Of a stretch of DNA of 64,000 nucleotides, positions 43,913-52,010 are shown piece by piece. Within the stretch, counting starts at the first letter, position 1. Every line of letters begins with the position of its first letter. The DNA lies in assembly GCA_020632885.1 (NCBI GenBank), contig JACKEQ010000005.1, forward strand, positions 62,001 to 126,000, given 5' to 3'. Position numbers and translations under genes: made by a program. The notes under the pieces are model-generated. The model had not been told where the DNA came from and did not search any database. It worked only from the letters and a program-made list of their open reading frames with translations. This DNA is from Alphaproteobacteria bacterium. GTDB lineage: Bacteria; Myxococcota_A; UBA796; GCA-2862545.

Positions 43913-45363
43913 CCGCCGTGGTCCTGGACGGGCGTACGCTCTCCCCCGCCGACGTGAGCGCCGTGAGCAAGGGTGCCGTGGTCCAGCTCGACCCCGCTGC
44001 TGCCGTGCGGATGCGGGCCTCCGCGGCCCTGGCCGACCCGTCGATCATCCACGCCAAGTGGGCTGCGCTCGTGGGTGGCGATGCGCCCGAGTCCGCCCGC
44101 GACGCCATCCGTGCCTTCGTGCTCGGCCACTGCGCGGGCGTCGGCGAGCCCCTGCCGGTCGCCCAGGTACGCGCGATGATGGTCTGTCGGGCCAACGTCC
44201 TGGCCAACGGGCTCACGGGCTGCCGTCCCGAGGCCGCCCAGATGCTCGTGGACATGCTGAACGCCGGGGTGGTGCCCGTGGTCCCGCGCGTCGGGGCCGT
44301 CGGCGTGGGCGGGAGCATCCCGCTGGCCCACATCGTCCGCGTGATGGCCCGGTACGGCGGTCAGGCCGACACCCCCGCCGGTCGCGTCCCCGCGAGCGAG
44401 GCGATGGCCGCGCTCGGACCTTGGGAGCCCACCGAGAAGGAGGGCCTCTCGCTCATCAACGGTCCCACCATGACCGCTGCCATGGGCGCCCTGGCCGTCA
44501 CCCGCGCGCGCACCCTGCTGGACGCGGCCATCGCGGCCTGCGGGCTGTCCTTCGAGGTGATGCGTGCGGACACCGACTGCCTCGAGGAGGCGCCGCTCCT
44601 GGCGCGCAACCACCCGGGCGGGGTCGCGGTGGCCCGGCGTCTGCGGGGGCTGCTCGTGGGGAGCTCGCTCGCGAGCCCGTCCCGCCGTCCCGACCCGTTC
44701 TCGGTGCGCTGCGCCCCCCAGAGCCTCGGGGCGGCCCACGACACGCTCCGGTACGTCGAGGAGGTCGTCACGCGCGAGCTGAACGGCGCCATCGACAACC
44801 CGCTGGTGTTCGCGGACACCGGCCAGGTCCTGGAGGGGGGCAACTTCCACGGGGCGCCGCTGGCGATGGTCATGGATCACCTGAAGGCCGCCGTCACCCA
44901 GCTCGGCGCGATGAGCGAGCGTCGCCTGTTCCGGATGACCTACGGCCGCCTCTCGGGCCTGCCGAGCTTCCTCGTGGAGGGAACGGGCTTCAACAGCGGC
45001 CTGATGCTCGCGCAGTACACGGCCGCCAGCCTGGTGTCCGAGTGCAAGGGGCTCTCGCATCCGGCCAGCGTGGACTCCGTGCCCACCATCCAGCACCACG
45101 AGGACCACGTTTCCATGGGCCCCCTGGCGGCCGCGGGTGCGCTGCACATCCTCGAGCTCCTCGCGGACGTCGTGGCCATCGAGCTGCTCTGCGCCGCCCA
45201 GGGCCTCGACTTCCACCTCGAGGCGGGCGACCGGCCGGCCGAAGGCACGATGGAGATCTACCGTCGCGTGCGCGAGCGGGTGCCCCGCTGGGACGCGGAC
45301 CGCGTGCTCCACCACGACCTGAAGACCCTCGGACAGGCCGTGCGGGCGGGCGTCTTCGCCTGA
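43909..45363 (+). CDS. Ammonia-lyase paralogue lacking the MIO tripeptide
   Basis: A 484-residue protein clearly homologous to the preceding gene: HCAGVGEPL, NVLANGLTGCRPE, NFHGAPLAMVMDHLK and SVDSVPTIQHHEDHVSMG. At the MIO position it reads GAVGVGGSIPLAH, with Val133-Gly134-Gly135 replacing Ala/Ser-Ser-Gly. The Ser needed for cyclisation is therefore missing and the loop is one residue shorter. The N-terminal YGxxTGxG loop with the catalytic Tyr is also absent. It is not broken: the frame is complete and the C-terminal half is well kept. Coupled by ATGA to the intact enzyme, it may form mixed tetramers with it or act as a pseudoenzyme. That role is inferred. Confidence 0.85.
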   Translation: MTAVVLDGRTLSPADVSAVSKGAVVQLDPAAAVRMRASAALADPSIIHAKWAALVGGDAPESARDAIRAFVLGHCAGVGEPLPVAQVRAMMVCRANVLANGLTGCRPEAAQMLVDMLNAGVVPVVPRVGAVGVGGSIPLAHIVRVMARYGGQADTPAGRVPASEAMAALGPWEPTEKEGLSLINGPTMTAAMGALAVTRARTLLDAAIAACGLSFEVMRADTDCLEEAPLLARNHPGGVAVARRLRGLLVGSSLASPSRRPDPFSVRCAPQSLGAAHDTLRYVEEVVTRELNGAIDNPLVFADTGQVLEGGNFHGAPLAMVMDHLKAAVTQLGAMSERRLFRMTYGRLSGLPSFLVEGTGFNSGLMLAQYTAASLVSECKGLSHPASVDSVPTIQHHEDHVSMGPLAAAGALHILELLADVVAIELLCAAQGLDFHLEAGDRPAEGTMEIYRRVRERVPRWDADRVLHHDLKTLGQAVRAGVFA

Positions 45364-45366
45364 TCT

Positions 45367-46122
45367 TCAGGGGTGGAGGCCCAGCCCGAGCGCGATGGAG
45401 GCCCCGAGCCCCTGTCGCGTGGCCGCATAGGCCGCGTCGGCCTCCTCGAAGCGCCGCCGCTCCGTGGTGATGCGGTTCGCCGTGCCGGTCACCTCGTACT
45501 GGAGCTCCAGGCGGGACTGCGTCGTCGCGGGGTCGGCGGCGGGCGGCAGACGCCCGAGGGACGTGGCCATGGCCGCGCCCAGCGCGTCGGACGCCGCCAT
45601 GCGCGCGTCCAGATCGCCCGCACCGCGGAGGTCCGAAGCGAGCGACGCGAGCTCCGCGCCGTCCCCGCCCGCGAGCCCCACGAGCTGGGGTGCGAGGGAC
45701 GCCTGGCGATCCAGGACCACCACCAGGCTCCGCTCGGCCTGGTCTCGCACCCCGCGAGCCGTGTCCATCCGGCTGTCGGCCGCGACGGCGAGCCCGAGCA
45801 ACCCGAGCAGCCCCAGCGCACCGAGCGCGCCGGTCACACCCGCACCCCGCAGCAGGAGCTGGCGCCGCTCCCCCGCCTCCTGCGCCTCACGGGCCCGGGA
45901 TGCCGCCTCGGCCTCCTTCTGCGCGGCGACCTTCGCGATGGCCTGATCGACGTACTCGGGCGCGATGTCGAGCTCGCGCGCCACGGCCTGGACCTCCTCG
46001 GCCGTGGGCTCGTCCGCCGCGTCGCGCGCCTCGTCCTGGAGCCGGGCAGCGAGGGCGACGATGTCGTCGACGTCCTCGTCCCGCACGTCCGCGCGCTCGA
46101 ACAGGGTCTCCCGTGTGCCCAT
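45367..46122 (-). CDS. LemA-like single-pass membrane protein
   Basis: A 251-residue protein. Residues 1-85 are an acidic helical domain (DDIVALAARLQDEARDAADE), with a hydrophobic segment at about 95-115 (GALGALGLLGLLGLAVAA). The C-terminal 130 residues match the LemA helical bundle: LVVVLDRQASLAPQLVGLA, YEVTGTANRITTERRRFEE and DAAYAATRQG. Usual LemA proteins have about 190 residues with the helix at the N-terminus; here an extra domain precedes it. GGAGG lies five bases before the ATG. It diverges from a TPM-phosphatase-like gene, a common LemA neighbour, which supports the call. Function in the family is unclear. Confidence 0.75.
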   Translation of the reverse strand: MGTRETLFERADVRDEDVDDIVALAARLQDEARDAADEPTAEEVQAVARELDIAPEYVDQAIAKVAAQKEAEAASRAREAQEAGERRQLLLRGAGVTGALGALGLLGLLGLAVAADSRMDTARGVRDQAERSLVVVLDRQASLAPQLVGLAGGDGAELASLASDLRGAGDLDARMAASDALGAAMATSLGRLPPAADPATTQSRLELQYEVTGTANRITTERRRFEEADAAYAATRQGLGASIALGLGLHP

Positions 46123-46137
46123 CACCGCCTCCGCCCT

Positions 46138-46180
46138 CGGGGTAACCCCGGTTGACGCCGGCGGACGCCCCTCCCATGAT
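46138..46180 (+). promoter_or_regulatory. Palindrome plus promoter giving a probable leaderless start at 46187
   Basis: A CGGGG-TAA-CCCCG palindrome (46138-46150) is followed at once by TTGACG (46152-46157), 17 bases, and CATGAT (46175-46180). Transcription would begin near 46187, the A of the ATG, so the TPM-like mRNA may be leaderless; no Shine-Dalgarno site precedes it. The palindrome could be an operator shared with the divergent LemA-like gene. Confidence 0.4.
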
Positions 46181-46186
46181 GGACCC

Positions 46187-47254
46187 ATGCTGCTCTGCAC
46201 CCTCGGCGCGTGGGCGATCCCGGTCGGAGACGTCCCGAACCCCAGGCGCCGCGACGCCTGGATCACCGACCTCGCCGACGTCCTCCCCCCCGACGTGGAG
46301 GCCAGCCTGGACGTCCGGCTGGCCGCCATCGAGCGCGACCTCGGCGCCGAGGTGGCCGTCGTCACCGTGCCCTCGGCGGACGGAGAGGTCCCGAAGGCCT
46401 ATGCCACGGCGCTCTTCAACCGCTGGGGCATCGGGAAGCGCGGTGCGAACAACGGGCTGCTCGTGCTGCTCGTGATGGACGCGAGGCGTCTCGAGATGGA
46501 GACCGGCTACGGGCTCGAGCCCGTGCTCCCGGACAGCTGGCTCGGCGGCATGCAGCAGCGCCTCATGGTGCCCGCGTTCAAGGAGGGCCGGTTCGGCGAC
46601 GGCGTCGTGGCCGGGGTGGAGGCGGTGGACGTCCGCCTGCGCGCATCGCCGGACGCCGTGCGCGAGGGCACCCGGAGCGTGGTCGATCTCCCCACCCCGG
46701 GCGGAGGCCGCTGGCCCGTCACCGCCGGCCAGCTCGCGCTCGCAGGTGGTGGCACGCTCGGCCTGTTCGGGCTGGGCGTGGCGGCCCGACGCCGCTGGAT
46801 CCGCCAGCGCACCTGTCCCACATGCGAGATCTTCATGCCGATGCTCTCGGAGGCCGAGGAGGACGCGCACCTCGACTCCGGACAGCAGAAGGAGGAGGCC
46901 ATCGGCAGCGTGGACTGGCAGGTGCACGAGTGCCCCCAGTGCCACCACGTGCGGTCGTTCGCGCGAAACCGCTGGTTCTCGGGCTACTCGGCCTGCCCGA
47001 AGTGCAAGCGGAGGACGCGGTCCACCAGCACGCGCACCCTCCAGTCGGCCACCCAGTACAGCGGGGGCCTCGAGCAGATCGACGAGAAGTGCGCGAACTG
47101 CAGCTACTCGGCGAGCTACACGCGCAGCACGCCACCCCTGCCCCCGCCCAGCTCGGACTCCAGCAGCTCGTCCAGCTCCAGCTACGGTTCGTCCTCGGGC
47201 GGCTCTTTCGGCGGGGGCTCCTCGGGAGGCGGCGGAGCCGGCAGCAGCTGGTGA
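46187..47254 (+). CDS. TPM-phosphatase-like (YgcG) protein with zinc ribbons
   Basis: A 355-residue protein. The N-terminus (LLCTLGAWA) is weakly signal-like. Residues 20-150 are a TPM domain (formerly DUF477): ADVLPPDVEASLDVRL, AEVAVVTVPSAD, LFNRWGIGKRGANNGLLVLL and ETGYGLEPVLPD. One membrane helix follows near 190-210, then a Cys-rich region with four CxxC pairs (CPTC, CPQC, CPKC, CANC) probably binding two zincs. The tail is a Ser run then Gly/Ser (GGGSSGGGGAGSSW), as in YgcG proteins. TPM proteins are linked to photosystem repair in plants and are uncharacterised in most bacteria. Coupled by GTGA to the next gene. Confidence 0.85.
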   Translation: MLLCTLGAWAIPVGDVPNPRRRDAWITDLADVLPPDVEASLDVRLAAIERDLGAEVAVVTVPSADGEVPKAYATALFNRWGIGKRGANNGLLVLLVMDARRLEMETGYGLEPVLPDSWLGGMQQRLMVPAFKEGRFGDGVVAGVEAVDVRLRASPDAVREGTRSVVDLPTPGGGRWPVTAGQLALAGGGTLGLFGLGVAARRRWIRQRTCPTCEIFMPMLSEAEEDAHLDSGQQKEEAIGSVDWQVHECPQCHHVRSFARNRWFSGYSACPKCKRRTRSTSTRTLQSATQYSGGLEQIDEKCANCSYSASYTRSTPPLPPPSSDSSSSSSSSYGSSSGGSFGGGSSGGGGAGSSW

Positions 47255-47880
47255 GGTGTCCGTTCTGTCTGTCGCGGCTCACCCCGGACCACCGAGGCAG
47301 GACGCGAAGGTGCCGACCCTGCGGCGCGTTCCGGGTGCCCGGGGCCCTCGGCCGCTGCTGCCTGGAGGCCCGCGTGTGGGGCAAGGCGGGCAAGCAGTGC
47401 TGCGGCGACTGCAGGTCCATCGTGGCGGGTCCCCTCGAGACGGCGGAGCCTCCCGAGCCGGCGGCGCTGTTCGAGGCGGTCTGGAGCGCACCCGAGGACA
47501 TGGGGCCCCGACGGGTCCTCGCCGACGCCCTCCTGGAGCGAGAGGACCCCCGTGGTCGCTTCCTGGCCCTCGAGCTCGAAGGTGGACCCGATGCGCACGA
47601 GGCGGCCCTGGCGCTCCTCGAGGCCCACGGCAACGCCTGGTACGGCCCCTGGTTCCGCCACTGGGACGCGCTGGTGCACGAGGCCGGGTTCCCCGTCGAG
47701 GTCCGGGTGGATCGGGCGATCCGGCGGACGCGGTCGCTGCGGGACGCCCCCATCTGGCCCACCGTCCGGCGGCTCGTCGTGGTGGGCGGACCGCCGGGCG
47801 AGGAGGCTGAGGGCCGGTTGGTCCGGCTGCTCGCCGACCCTGCGCTCGCGGCGGTGGAGCGGGTGCCAGGACCCTCCTGA
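47251..47880 (+). CDS. Zinc-ribbon protein with TIGR02996-like domain
   Basis: A 209-residue protein. The first 55 residues hold two Cys pairs of zinc-ribbon type (CPFC and CRPC) and a further CC/CGDC pair. Residues 75-130 resemble the TIGR02996 repeat-companion domain: DMGPRRVLADALLEREDPRGRFLALEL, in which Asp, Ala-Asp and Gly-Asp-Pro-Arg-Gly positions are typical. That domain is largely myxobacterial and planctomycetal and has no known activity. The rest (PTVRRLVVVGGP) looks like leucine-rich-repeat-type sequence often found after it. The GTG start overlaps the stop of the TPM gene, so the two are coupled. Confidence 0.75.
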   Translation: MRCPFCLSRLTPDHRGRTRRCRPCGAFRVPGALGRCCLEARVWGKAGKQCCGDCRSIVAGPLETAEPPEPAALFEAVWSAPEDMGPRRVLADALLEREDPRGRFLALELEGGPDAHEAALALLEAHGNAWYGPWFRHWDALVHEAGFPVEVRVDRAIRRTRSLRDAPIWPTVRRLVVVGGPPGEEAEGRLVRLLADPALAAVERVPGPS

Positions 47881-47965
47881 GCGCCATGTGCAGCGCGTCC
47901 GCTGGCAGGCTATGCCCGAGGGCCCGACGTGTGATCGGGACAGCCCGACGGCCCTGGAGGAACGC

Positions 47966-49795
47966 GTGGCCACCACCGAGAGCGCCGAGAACGTCGTCAT
48001 CCGCTTCGCGGGCGACTCCGGCGACGGAATGCAGCTCGTGGGCGGCCAGTTCACGCGCACCACCGCGCTGTTCGGCAACGACCTCGCCACGTTCCCGGAC
48101 TTCCCGGCCGAGATCCGCGCGCCCGCAGGCACCCGCGAGGGGGTGAGCGGCTTCCAGATCCACTTCGCCGACCACGACATCTACACGCCCGGCGACGAGA
48201 CCGATGCGCTGGTGGCGATGAACGCCGCCGCCCTGGTCACGAACCTCGCACGCCTCCGCGAGGGCGCGCTCATCATCGTGAACACCGACGGCTTCGGCCC
48301 CGCCGACCTCAGCAAGGCCCGCCTGGACTCCGACCCCCTCGAGGACGCCGCGCTGCTCGCGCCCTTCCGCGTGGTGAAGGCGAGCATCACCACGCTCACG
48401 CGCGGTGCTGTCGAGCCCCTCGGGCTGTCCACCAAGGAGGCCGACCGCTGCAAGAACCTCTTCGCGCTCGGCATGGTCTACTGGGTCTACAGCCGCCCGC
48501 TGGAGCCCACCGAGGCCTGGCTCGGCGAGAAGTTCTCCAAGAAGGCGCAGATCCTCGAGGCCAACCTCGCCGCCCTCCGCGCCGGCCGGAACTACGCCCA
48601 GACGCTCGAGCTCTTCCAGGACACCTACAGCGTGCCGCCCGCGAAGTTCGAGAAGGGCCGCTACCGGATGATCACCGGCAACCGCGCGCTGGCCATCGGG
48701 CTCGCGACGGCAGCCCAGAAGACCGGTCAGAACCTCTTCTACGGCAGCTACCCGATCACGCCGGCGTCCGACATCCTGCACGCCCTCGCGCCGTTCAAGA
48801 ACTATGGGGTCACCACCTTCCAGGCGGAGGACGAGATCGCCGCCGTGTGCGCCGCCATCGGCGCGTCGTACGGCGGAAGCCTCGGTGTCACGGGCACCTC
48901 CGGGCCCGGCGTGGCCCTGAAGGGTGAAGCCATCGGGCTCGCGGTGATGGCCGAGCTCCCGCTGGTCGTGATCTGCGTGCAGCGGGGCGGGCCCTCCACG
49001 GGTCTCCCCACCAAGACCGAGCAGGCCGACCTGCTCCAGGCGCTCTACGGCCGCAACGGCGAGGCACCCGTCGCCGTCATCGCGCCCACGAGCCCTGCGG
49101 ACTGCTTCATGGCGGCCGTGCAGGCGGTGCGTTTCGCGGTGGAGGGCATGGTGCCCTGCTTCCTCCTCTCCGACGGCTACATCGGCAACGGCACCGAGCC
49201 CTGGCAGCTCCCGGACCTCGACGCCATCCCCGACATCGAGCCCGGCTTCCGGACCGATCCGGAGGGCTTCGAGCCCTACATGCGCGACCCCGACACCCTG
49301 CGGCGCCCCTGGGTGGTGCCGGGCACGCCGGACATGCAGCACCGCATCGGGGGCCTCGAGAAGCAGGACGGCACGGGCAACGTCTCGTACGACCCCACGA
49401 ACCACCAGCACATGTGCGAGCTCCGGGCCGAGAAGGTGAAGCGCCTCCAGCGGCTCATCCCGCCCACCGAGATCCACGGCGACCCCGACGGCCTGCTCGT
49501 GGTGAGCTGGGGCGGCACCTGGGGTGCGGTGCGCTCCGGTGTGGACGCCGTGCGCAAGGAGGGCCAGCGCATCGGCATGATCCACCTGCGCCACCTCAAC
49601 CCGCTCCCCACCGACCTCGGTGACATCCTGGCCCGCTACGACCGCGTGCTGGTCCCCGAGCTCAACCTCGGCCAGCTCGCGCGTGTCCTGCGCCAGGAGT
49701 TCCTGGTGGACGCCCGTTCCTTCTGCAAGATCCAGGGTCAGCCGTTCCTCACCCGCGAGGTCGCCGCTGCCATCCGCGAGGAGATCGCCCGATGA
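47966..49795 (+). CDS. korA: 2-oxoacid:ferredoxin oxidoreductase, fused gamma-alpha subunit
   Basis: A 609-residue subunit. Residues 1-190 are the gamma domain (VIRFAGDSGDGMQLVGG, MNAAALV) and 230-600 the alpha (pyrimidine-binding) domain, with FYGSYPITPASDIL, GVTGTSGPGVALKGE and PLVVICVQRGGPSTGLPTKTEQ. These are the hallmarks of KorA/PorA-type enzymes that oxidise 2-oxoglutarate (or related 2-oxoacids) to an acyl-CoA with reduction of ferredoxin. I chose the GTG at 47966, five bases past GGAGGA; an ATG at 47912 would add 18 residues without a better site. Coupled by ATGA to the beta subunit. Confidence 0.92.
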   Translation: MATTESAENVVIRFAGDSGDGMQLVGGQFTRTTALFGNDLATFPDFPAEIRAPAGTREGVSGFQIHFADHDIYTPGDETDALVAMNAAALVTNLARLREGALIIVNTDGFGPADLSKARLDSDPLEDAALLAPFRVVKASITTLTRGAVEPLGLSTKEADRCKNLFALGMVYWVYSRPLEPTEAWLGEKFSKKAQILEANLAALRAGRNYAQTLELFQDTYSVPPAKFEKGRYRMITGNRALAIGLATAAQKTGQNLFYGSYPITPASDILHALAPFKNYGVTTFQAEDEIAAVCAAIGASYGGSLGVTGTSGPGVALKGEAIGLAVMAELPLVVICVQRGGPSTGLPTKTEQADLLQALYGRNGEAPVAVIAPTSPADCFMAAVQAVRFAVEGMVPCFLLSDGYIGNGTEPWQLPDLDAIPDIEPGFRTDPEGFEPYMRDPDTLRRPWVVPGTPDMQHRIGGLEKQDGTGNVSYDPTNHQHMCELRAEKVKRLQRLIPPTEIHGDPDGLLVVSWGGTWGAVRSGVDAVRKEGQRIGMIHLRHLNPLPTDLGDILARYDRVLVPELNLGQLARVLRQEFLVDARSFCKIQGQPFLTREVAAAIREEIAR

Positions 49796-50790
49796 GCGCC
49801 CAGTACAAGAAGAAGGACTTCATGAGCGACCAGCTCGTGCGCTGGTGCCCGGGCTGCGGCGACTACGCCATCCTGTCGCAGGTGCAGACCGCCCTGGCGG
49901 AGCTCGGACGGCCGCCCCACGAGGTGGCCGTGATCAGCGGCATCGGCTGCAGCAGCCGGTTCCCGTACTACATGAACACCTACGGCTTCCACACCCTCCA
50001 CGGCCGCGCACCGGCCTTCGCGACGGGCCTGAAGCTCGCGCGACCCGAGCTGTCCGTGTGGGTGATCACGGGTGACGGCGATGCCCTGTCCATCGGCGGG
50101 AACCACCTGATCCACCTGCTCCGCCGCAACGTCGACCTCAACGTGCTGCTGTTCAACAACCGGATCTACGGGCTCACGAAGGGCCAGTACAGCCCCACGT
50201 CCGAGGTGGGCAAGAAGACGAAGTCGAGCCCGATGGGCTCCCTCGACGCGCCCTTCAACCCGCTCGAGGTCGCCCTGGGTGCTGGGGCCACGTACGTCGC
50301 CCGCAGCGTGGACATCTTCACGAAGCACCTGAAGTCCCAGCTCGTCGACGCGGAGGCCCACCGCGGCACGTCGTTCGTCGAGATCTACCAGAACTGCAAC
50401 ATCTTCAACGACGGCGCGTTCACGGCGTTCACCGAGAAGGCCGTTCGCGACGATCGCGTGCTGTACATGGAGCCCGGGAAGCCGCTCGTCTGGGGCGCCA
50501 CGACCCGGTACGGCCTGGCGATCCAGGGGCTCGACTTCAAGGCGATCGAGATCACCGACGAAGAGGACCCGCGGGTGCTCCGCCACGACCCGTCCAACAA
50601 GATCCTGGCGCACTTCCTGGCCCGTCTGGACGGATCCGATGGCATGCCGGTCCCCGTGGGCCTGTTCTACCGGCAGGCCCGCCCGACCTACGACAGCGCG
50701 TTCGCGGATCAGGTCGCAGAGGCCCGCCAGAAGCTCGGCAATGGCGACCTCGCCTCCCTGATCGACGCCGGGGACACCTGGGAGGTGTGA
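49792..50790 (+). CDS. korB: 2-oxoacid:ferredoxin oxidoreductase, beta (TPP) subunit
   Basis: A 332-residue thiamine-pyrophosphate subunit. RWCPGCGDYAILSQ carries cluster-type Cys, GIGCSSRFPYY continues the family block, and GDGDALSIGGNH plus NNRIYGLTKGQYSPTS form the TPP motif. The SPT/TKSSP stretch is typical of the 2-oxoglutarate branch. With KorA it makes a two-gene enzyme; no separate ferredoxin or delta subunit gene is adjacent, so electrons must go to a ferredoxin coded elsewhere. A hairpin with a T run lies 64 bases past the stop. Confidence 0.92.
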   Translation: MSAQYKKKDFMSDQLVRWCPGCGDYAILSQVQTALAELGRPPHEVAVISGIGCSSRFPYYMNTYGFHTLHGRAPAFATGLKLARPELSVWVITGDGDALSIGGNHLIHLLRRNVDLNVLLFNNRIYGLTKGQYSPTSEVGKKTKSSPMGSLDAPFNPLEVALGAGATYVARSVDIFTKHLKSQLVDAEAHRGTSFVEIYQNCNIFNDGAFTAFTEKAVRDDRVLYMEPGKPLVWGATTRYGLAIQGLDFKAIEITDEEDPRVLRHDPSNKILAHFLARLDGSDGMPVPVGLFYRQARPTYDSAFADQVAEARQKLGNGDLASLIDAGDTWEV

Positions 50791-50818
50791 CCTCTTGGGG
50801 GATTTCCCGGTCGGGCGC

Positions 50819-50847
50819 TTGACGCTCGCAGCAGCATGACCTACGAT
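50819..50847 (+). promoter_or_regulatory. Sigma-70-type promoter upstream of the LNR lipoprotein
   Basis: TTGACG (50819-50824) and TACGAT (50842-50847) are separated by exactly 17 bases. Transcription would start near 50854, which is also where the hairpin with the T run begins. The 15 bases at 50841-50855 recur with one mismatch on the minus strand at 18830-18816, in the ssb intergenic region. Confidence 0.55.
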
Positions 50848-50853
50848 CCCAAC

Positions 50854-50880
50854 GTGCCCCTCGGGGTGCCTTTTTTTCTT
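50854..50880 (+). terminator. Hairpin with seven-T run after korB
   Basis: GTGCCC-CTCG-GGGTGC can pair over six bases (two wobble pairs) and is followed by CTTTTTTTCTT, the only long T run I see in the window. It may terminate korAB. Because it coincides with the start site of the next promoter, it could instead act as a 5' hairpin in the lipoprotein mRNA. Confidence 0.5.
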
Positions 50881-50896
50881 TGTGTTGGGGTGTTGT

Positions 50897-52006
50897 ATGT
50901 CGCGCGTTGTGCGTCTCCTGTTGGGGTCCCTGTCGCTCACGGTCGTGCTGACGGCCTGCGGTCCCGGCCTCTCCCCGTACAACCTCGAGGACATCGACCT
51001 CGACACCACCTCGGACGCGGGCGCGGACCGCAGCGCCGGGAACGTCGACGACGAGCCCGAGACCGAGCCGGAGCCCGAGGCCCCCTCGACGTCGTCCGCG
51101 TGCGACCAGACCTTCGACACCGAGGCCCCCGGGGTCTACGACTGCGACGGTGTCTGCGTGCCGAGCACCTGGATCGGAGACGGGTACTGCGACAACGGCA
51201 CCCAGTCCGAGGCCAACCTGATGTGCGAGAGCCACGGCTGGGACGGCGACGACTGCCAGGGCGCCGAAGACCCGCCGACGCCCCCGCCCGCGACGCCCGC
51301 CCCCACCACGCCTGCGCCCACGACGCCGCCCACGACGCCAGCCACCGGTGCCATCGGGGATGCCTGCACCACCGCGGACGGTGAGGCAGGCCTGATCGAC
51401 TGCGCGAGCGCGTGCATGCCGGCCGACTACCTGGGAGACGACTACTGCGACGACGGCACCTCGTCGGAGGCGGACTTCGCCTGCCCCGAGCACACGAACG
51501 ACGCGGGCGACTGCGACGCCGCGCCCACGACCCCCACGACGCCTCCGACCACGCCACCCACGACGCCTCCGACCACGCCACCCACGACGCCTCCGACCAC
51601 GCCCGGCACGTGCACCACCGCCAACGGCGCGCCCGGCGTGCTCGACTGCGCGGGGAGCTGCCAGCCCTCCGCCTGGATCGGCGACGGCTACTGCGACGAC
51701 GGCTCCTCGTCCGCCGCGGACTTCATGTGCGTGGACCACGGGAACGACGGCGGCGACTGCGGCACCCCGACCACCACGCCGCCCCCGACCACGCCGCCTC
51801 CGACCACGCCTCCGACCACGCCGACCACGCCCGCCACCCCCACCACCTGCACCACCGCGGACGGCAGCCCTGGCCTGCTGGACTGCGTCGGCACGTGCGC
51901 ACCGGCCAGCTGGGTGGGCGATGGCTTCTGCGATGACGGGCTGAACAGCCCGGCCGACTTCATGTGCCCGCTGCACTCCGACGACCTGGGCGACTGCGCT
52001 CCCTGA
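50897..52006 (+). CDS. Lipoprotein with four Notch/LNR-like Cys repeats
   Basis: A 369-residue lipoprotein; the lipobox is LTVVLTAC. Four Cys-rich modules follow, each of about 45 residues with the pattern C..GxC, IGDGYCD, C, GDDC or GGDC. Examples are STWIGDGYCDNGTQSEA and SAWIGDGYCDDGSSSAA. The spacing and Asp-rich loops resemble Lin-12/Notch repeats, which bind calcium and need disulphides. Linkers are runs of Pro-Thr-Thr-Pro. A 24-base unit is repeated at 51541-51603. Such modules in bacteria are mostly found in surface proteins of large-genome lineages. I chose the ATG at 50897, which gives a normal signal peptide (MSRVVRLLLG). Confidence 0.85.
   Translation: MSRVVRLLLGSLSLTVVLTACGPGLSPYNLEDIDLDTTSDAGADRSAGNVDDEPETEPEPEAPSTSSACDQTFDTEAPGVYDCDGVCVPSTWIGDGYCDNGTQSEANLMCESHGWDGDDCQGAEDPPTPPPATPAPTTPAPTTPPTTPATGAIGDACTTADGEAGLIDCASACMPADYLGDDYCDDGTSSEADFACPEHTNDAGDCDAAPTTPTTPPTTPPTTPPTTPPTTPPTTPGTCTTANGAPGVLDCAGSCQPSAWIGDGYCDDGSSSAADFMCVDHGNDGGDCGTPTTTPPPTTPPPTTPPTTPTTPATPTTCTTADGSPGLLDCVGTCAPASWVGDGFCDDGLNSPADFMCPLHSDDLGDCAP
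51541..51603 (+). repeat. 24-base tandem repeat in LNR lipoprotein linker
   Basis: About 2.6 direct copies of a 24-base unit beginning GCCTCCGACCACGCC encode Pro-Pro-Thr-Thr repeats. Copies are identical, so the linker length may vary between strains. Confidence 0.85.
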
Positions 52007-52010
52007 CGGG

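Noticed and set aside
43909..45363. Second ammonia-lyase as a decaying pseudogene
   Set aside because: The frame is intact, coupled to the active gene, and the C-terminal half is well conserved.
51529..51840. Tandem repeats as an intergenic or regulatory array
   Set aside because: They are in frame inside the LNR lipoprotein and encode Pro-Thr linkers.
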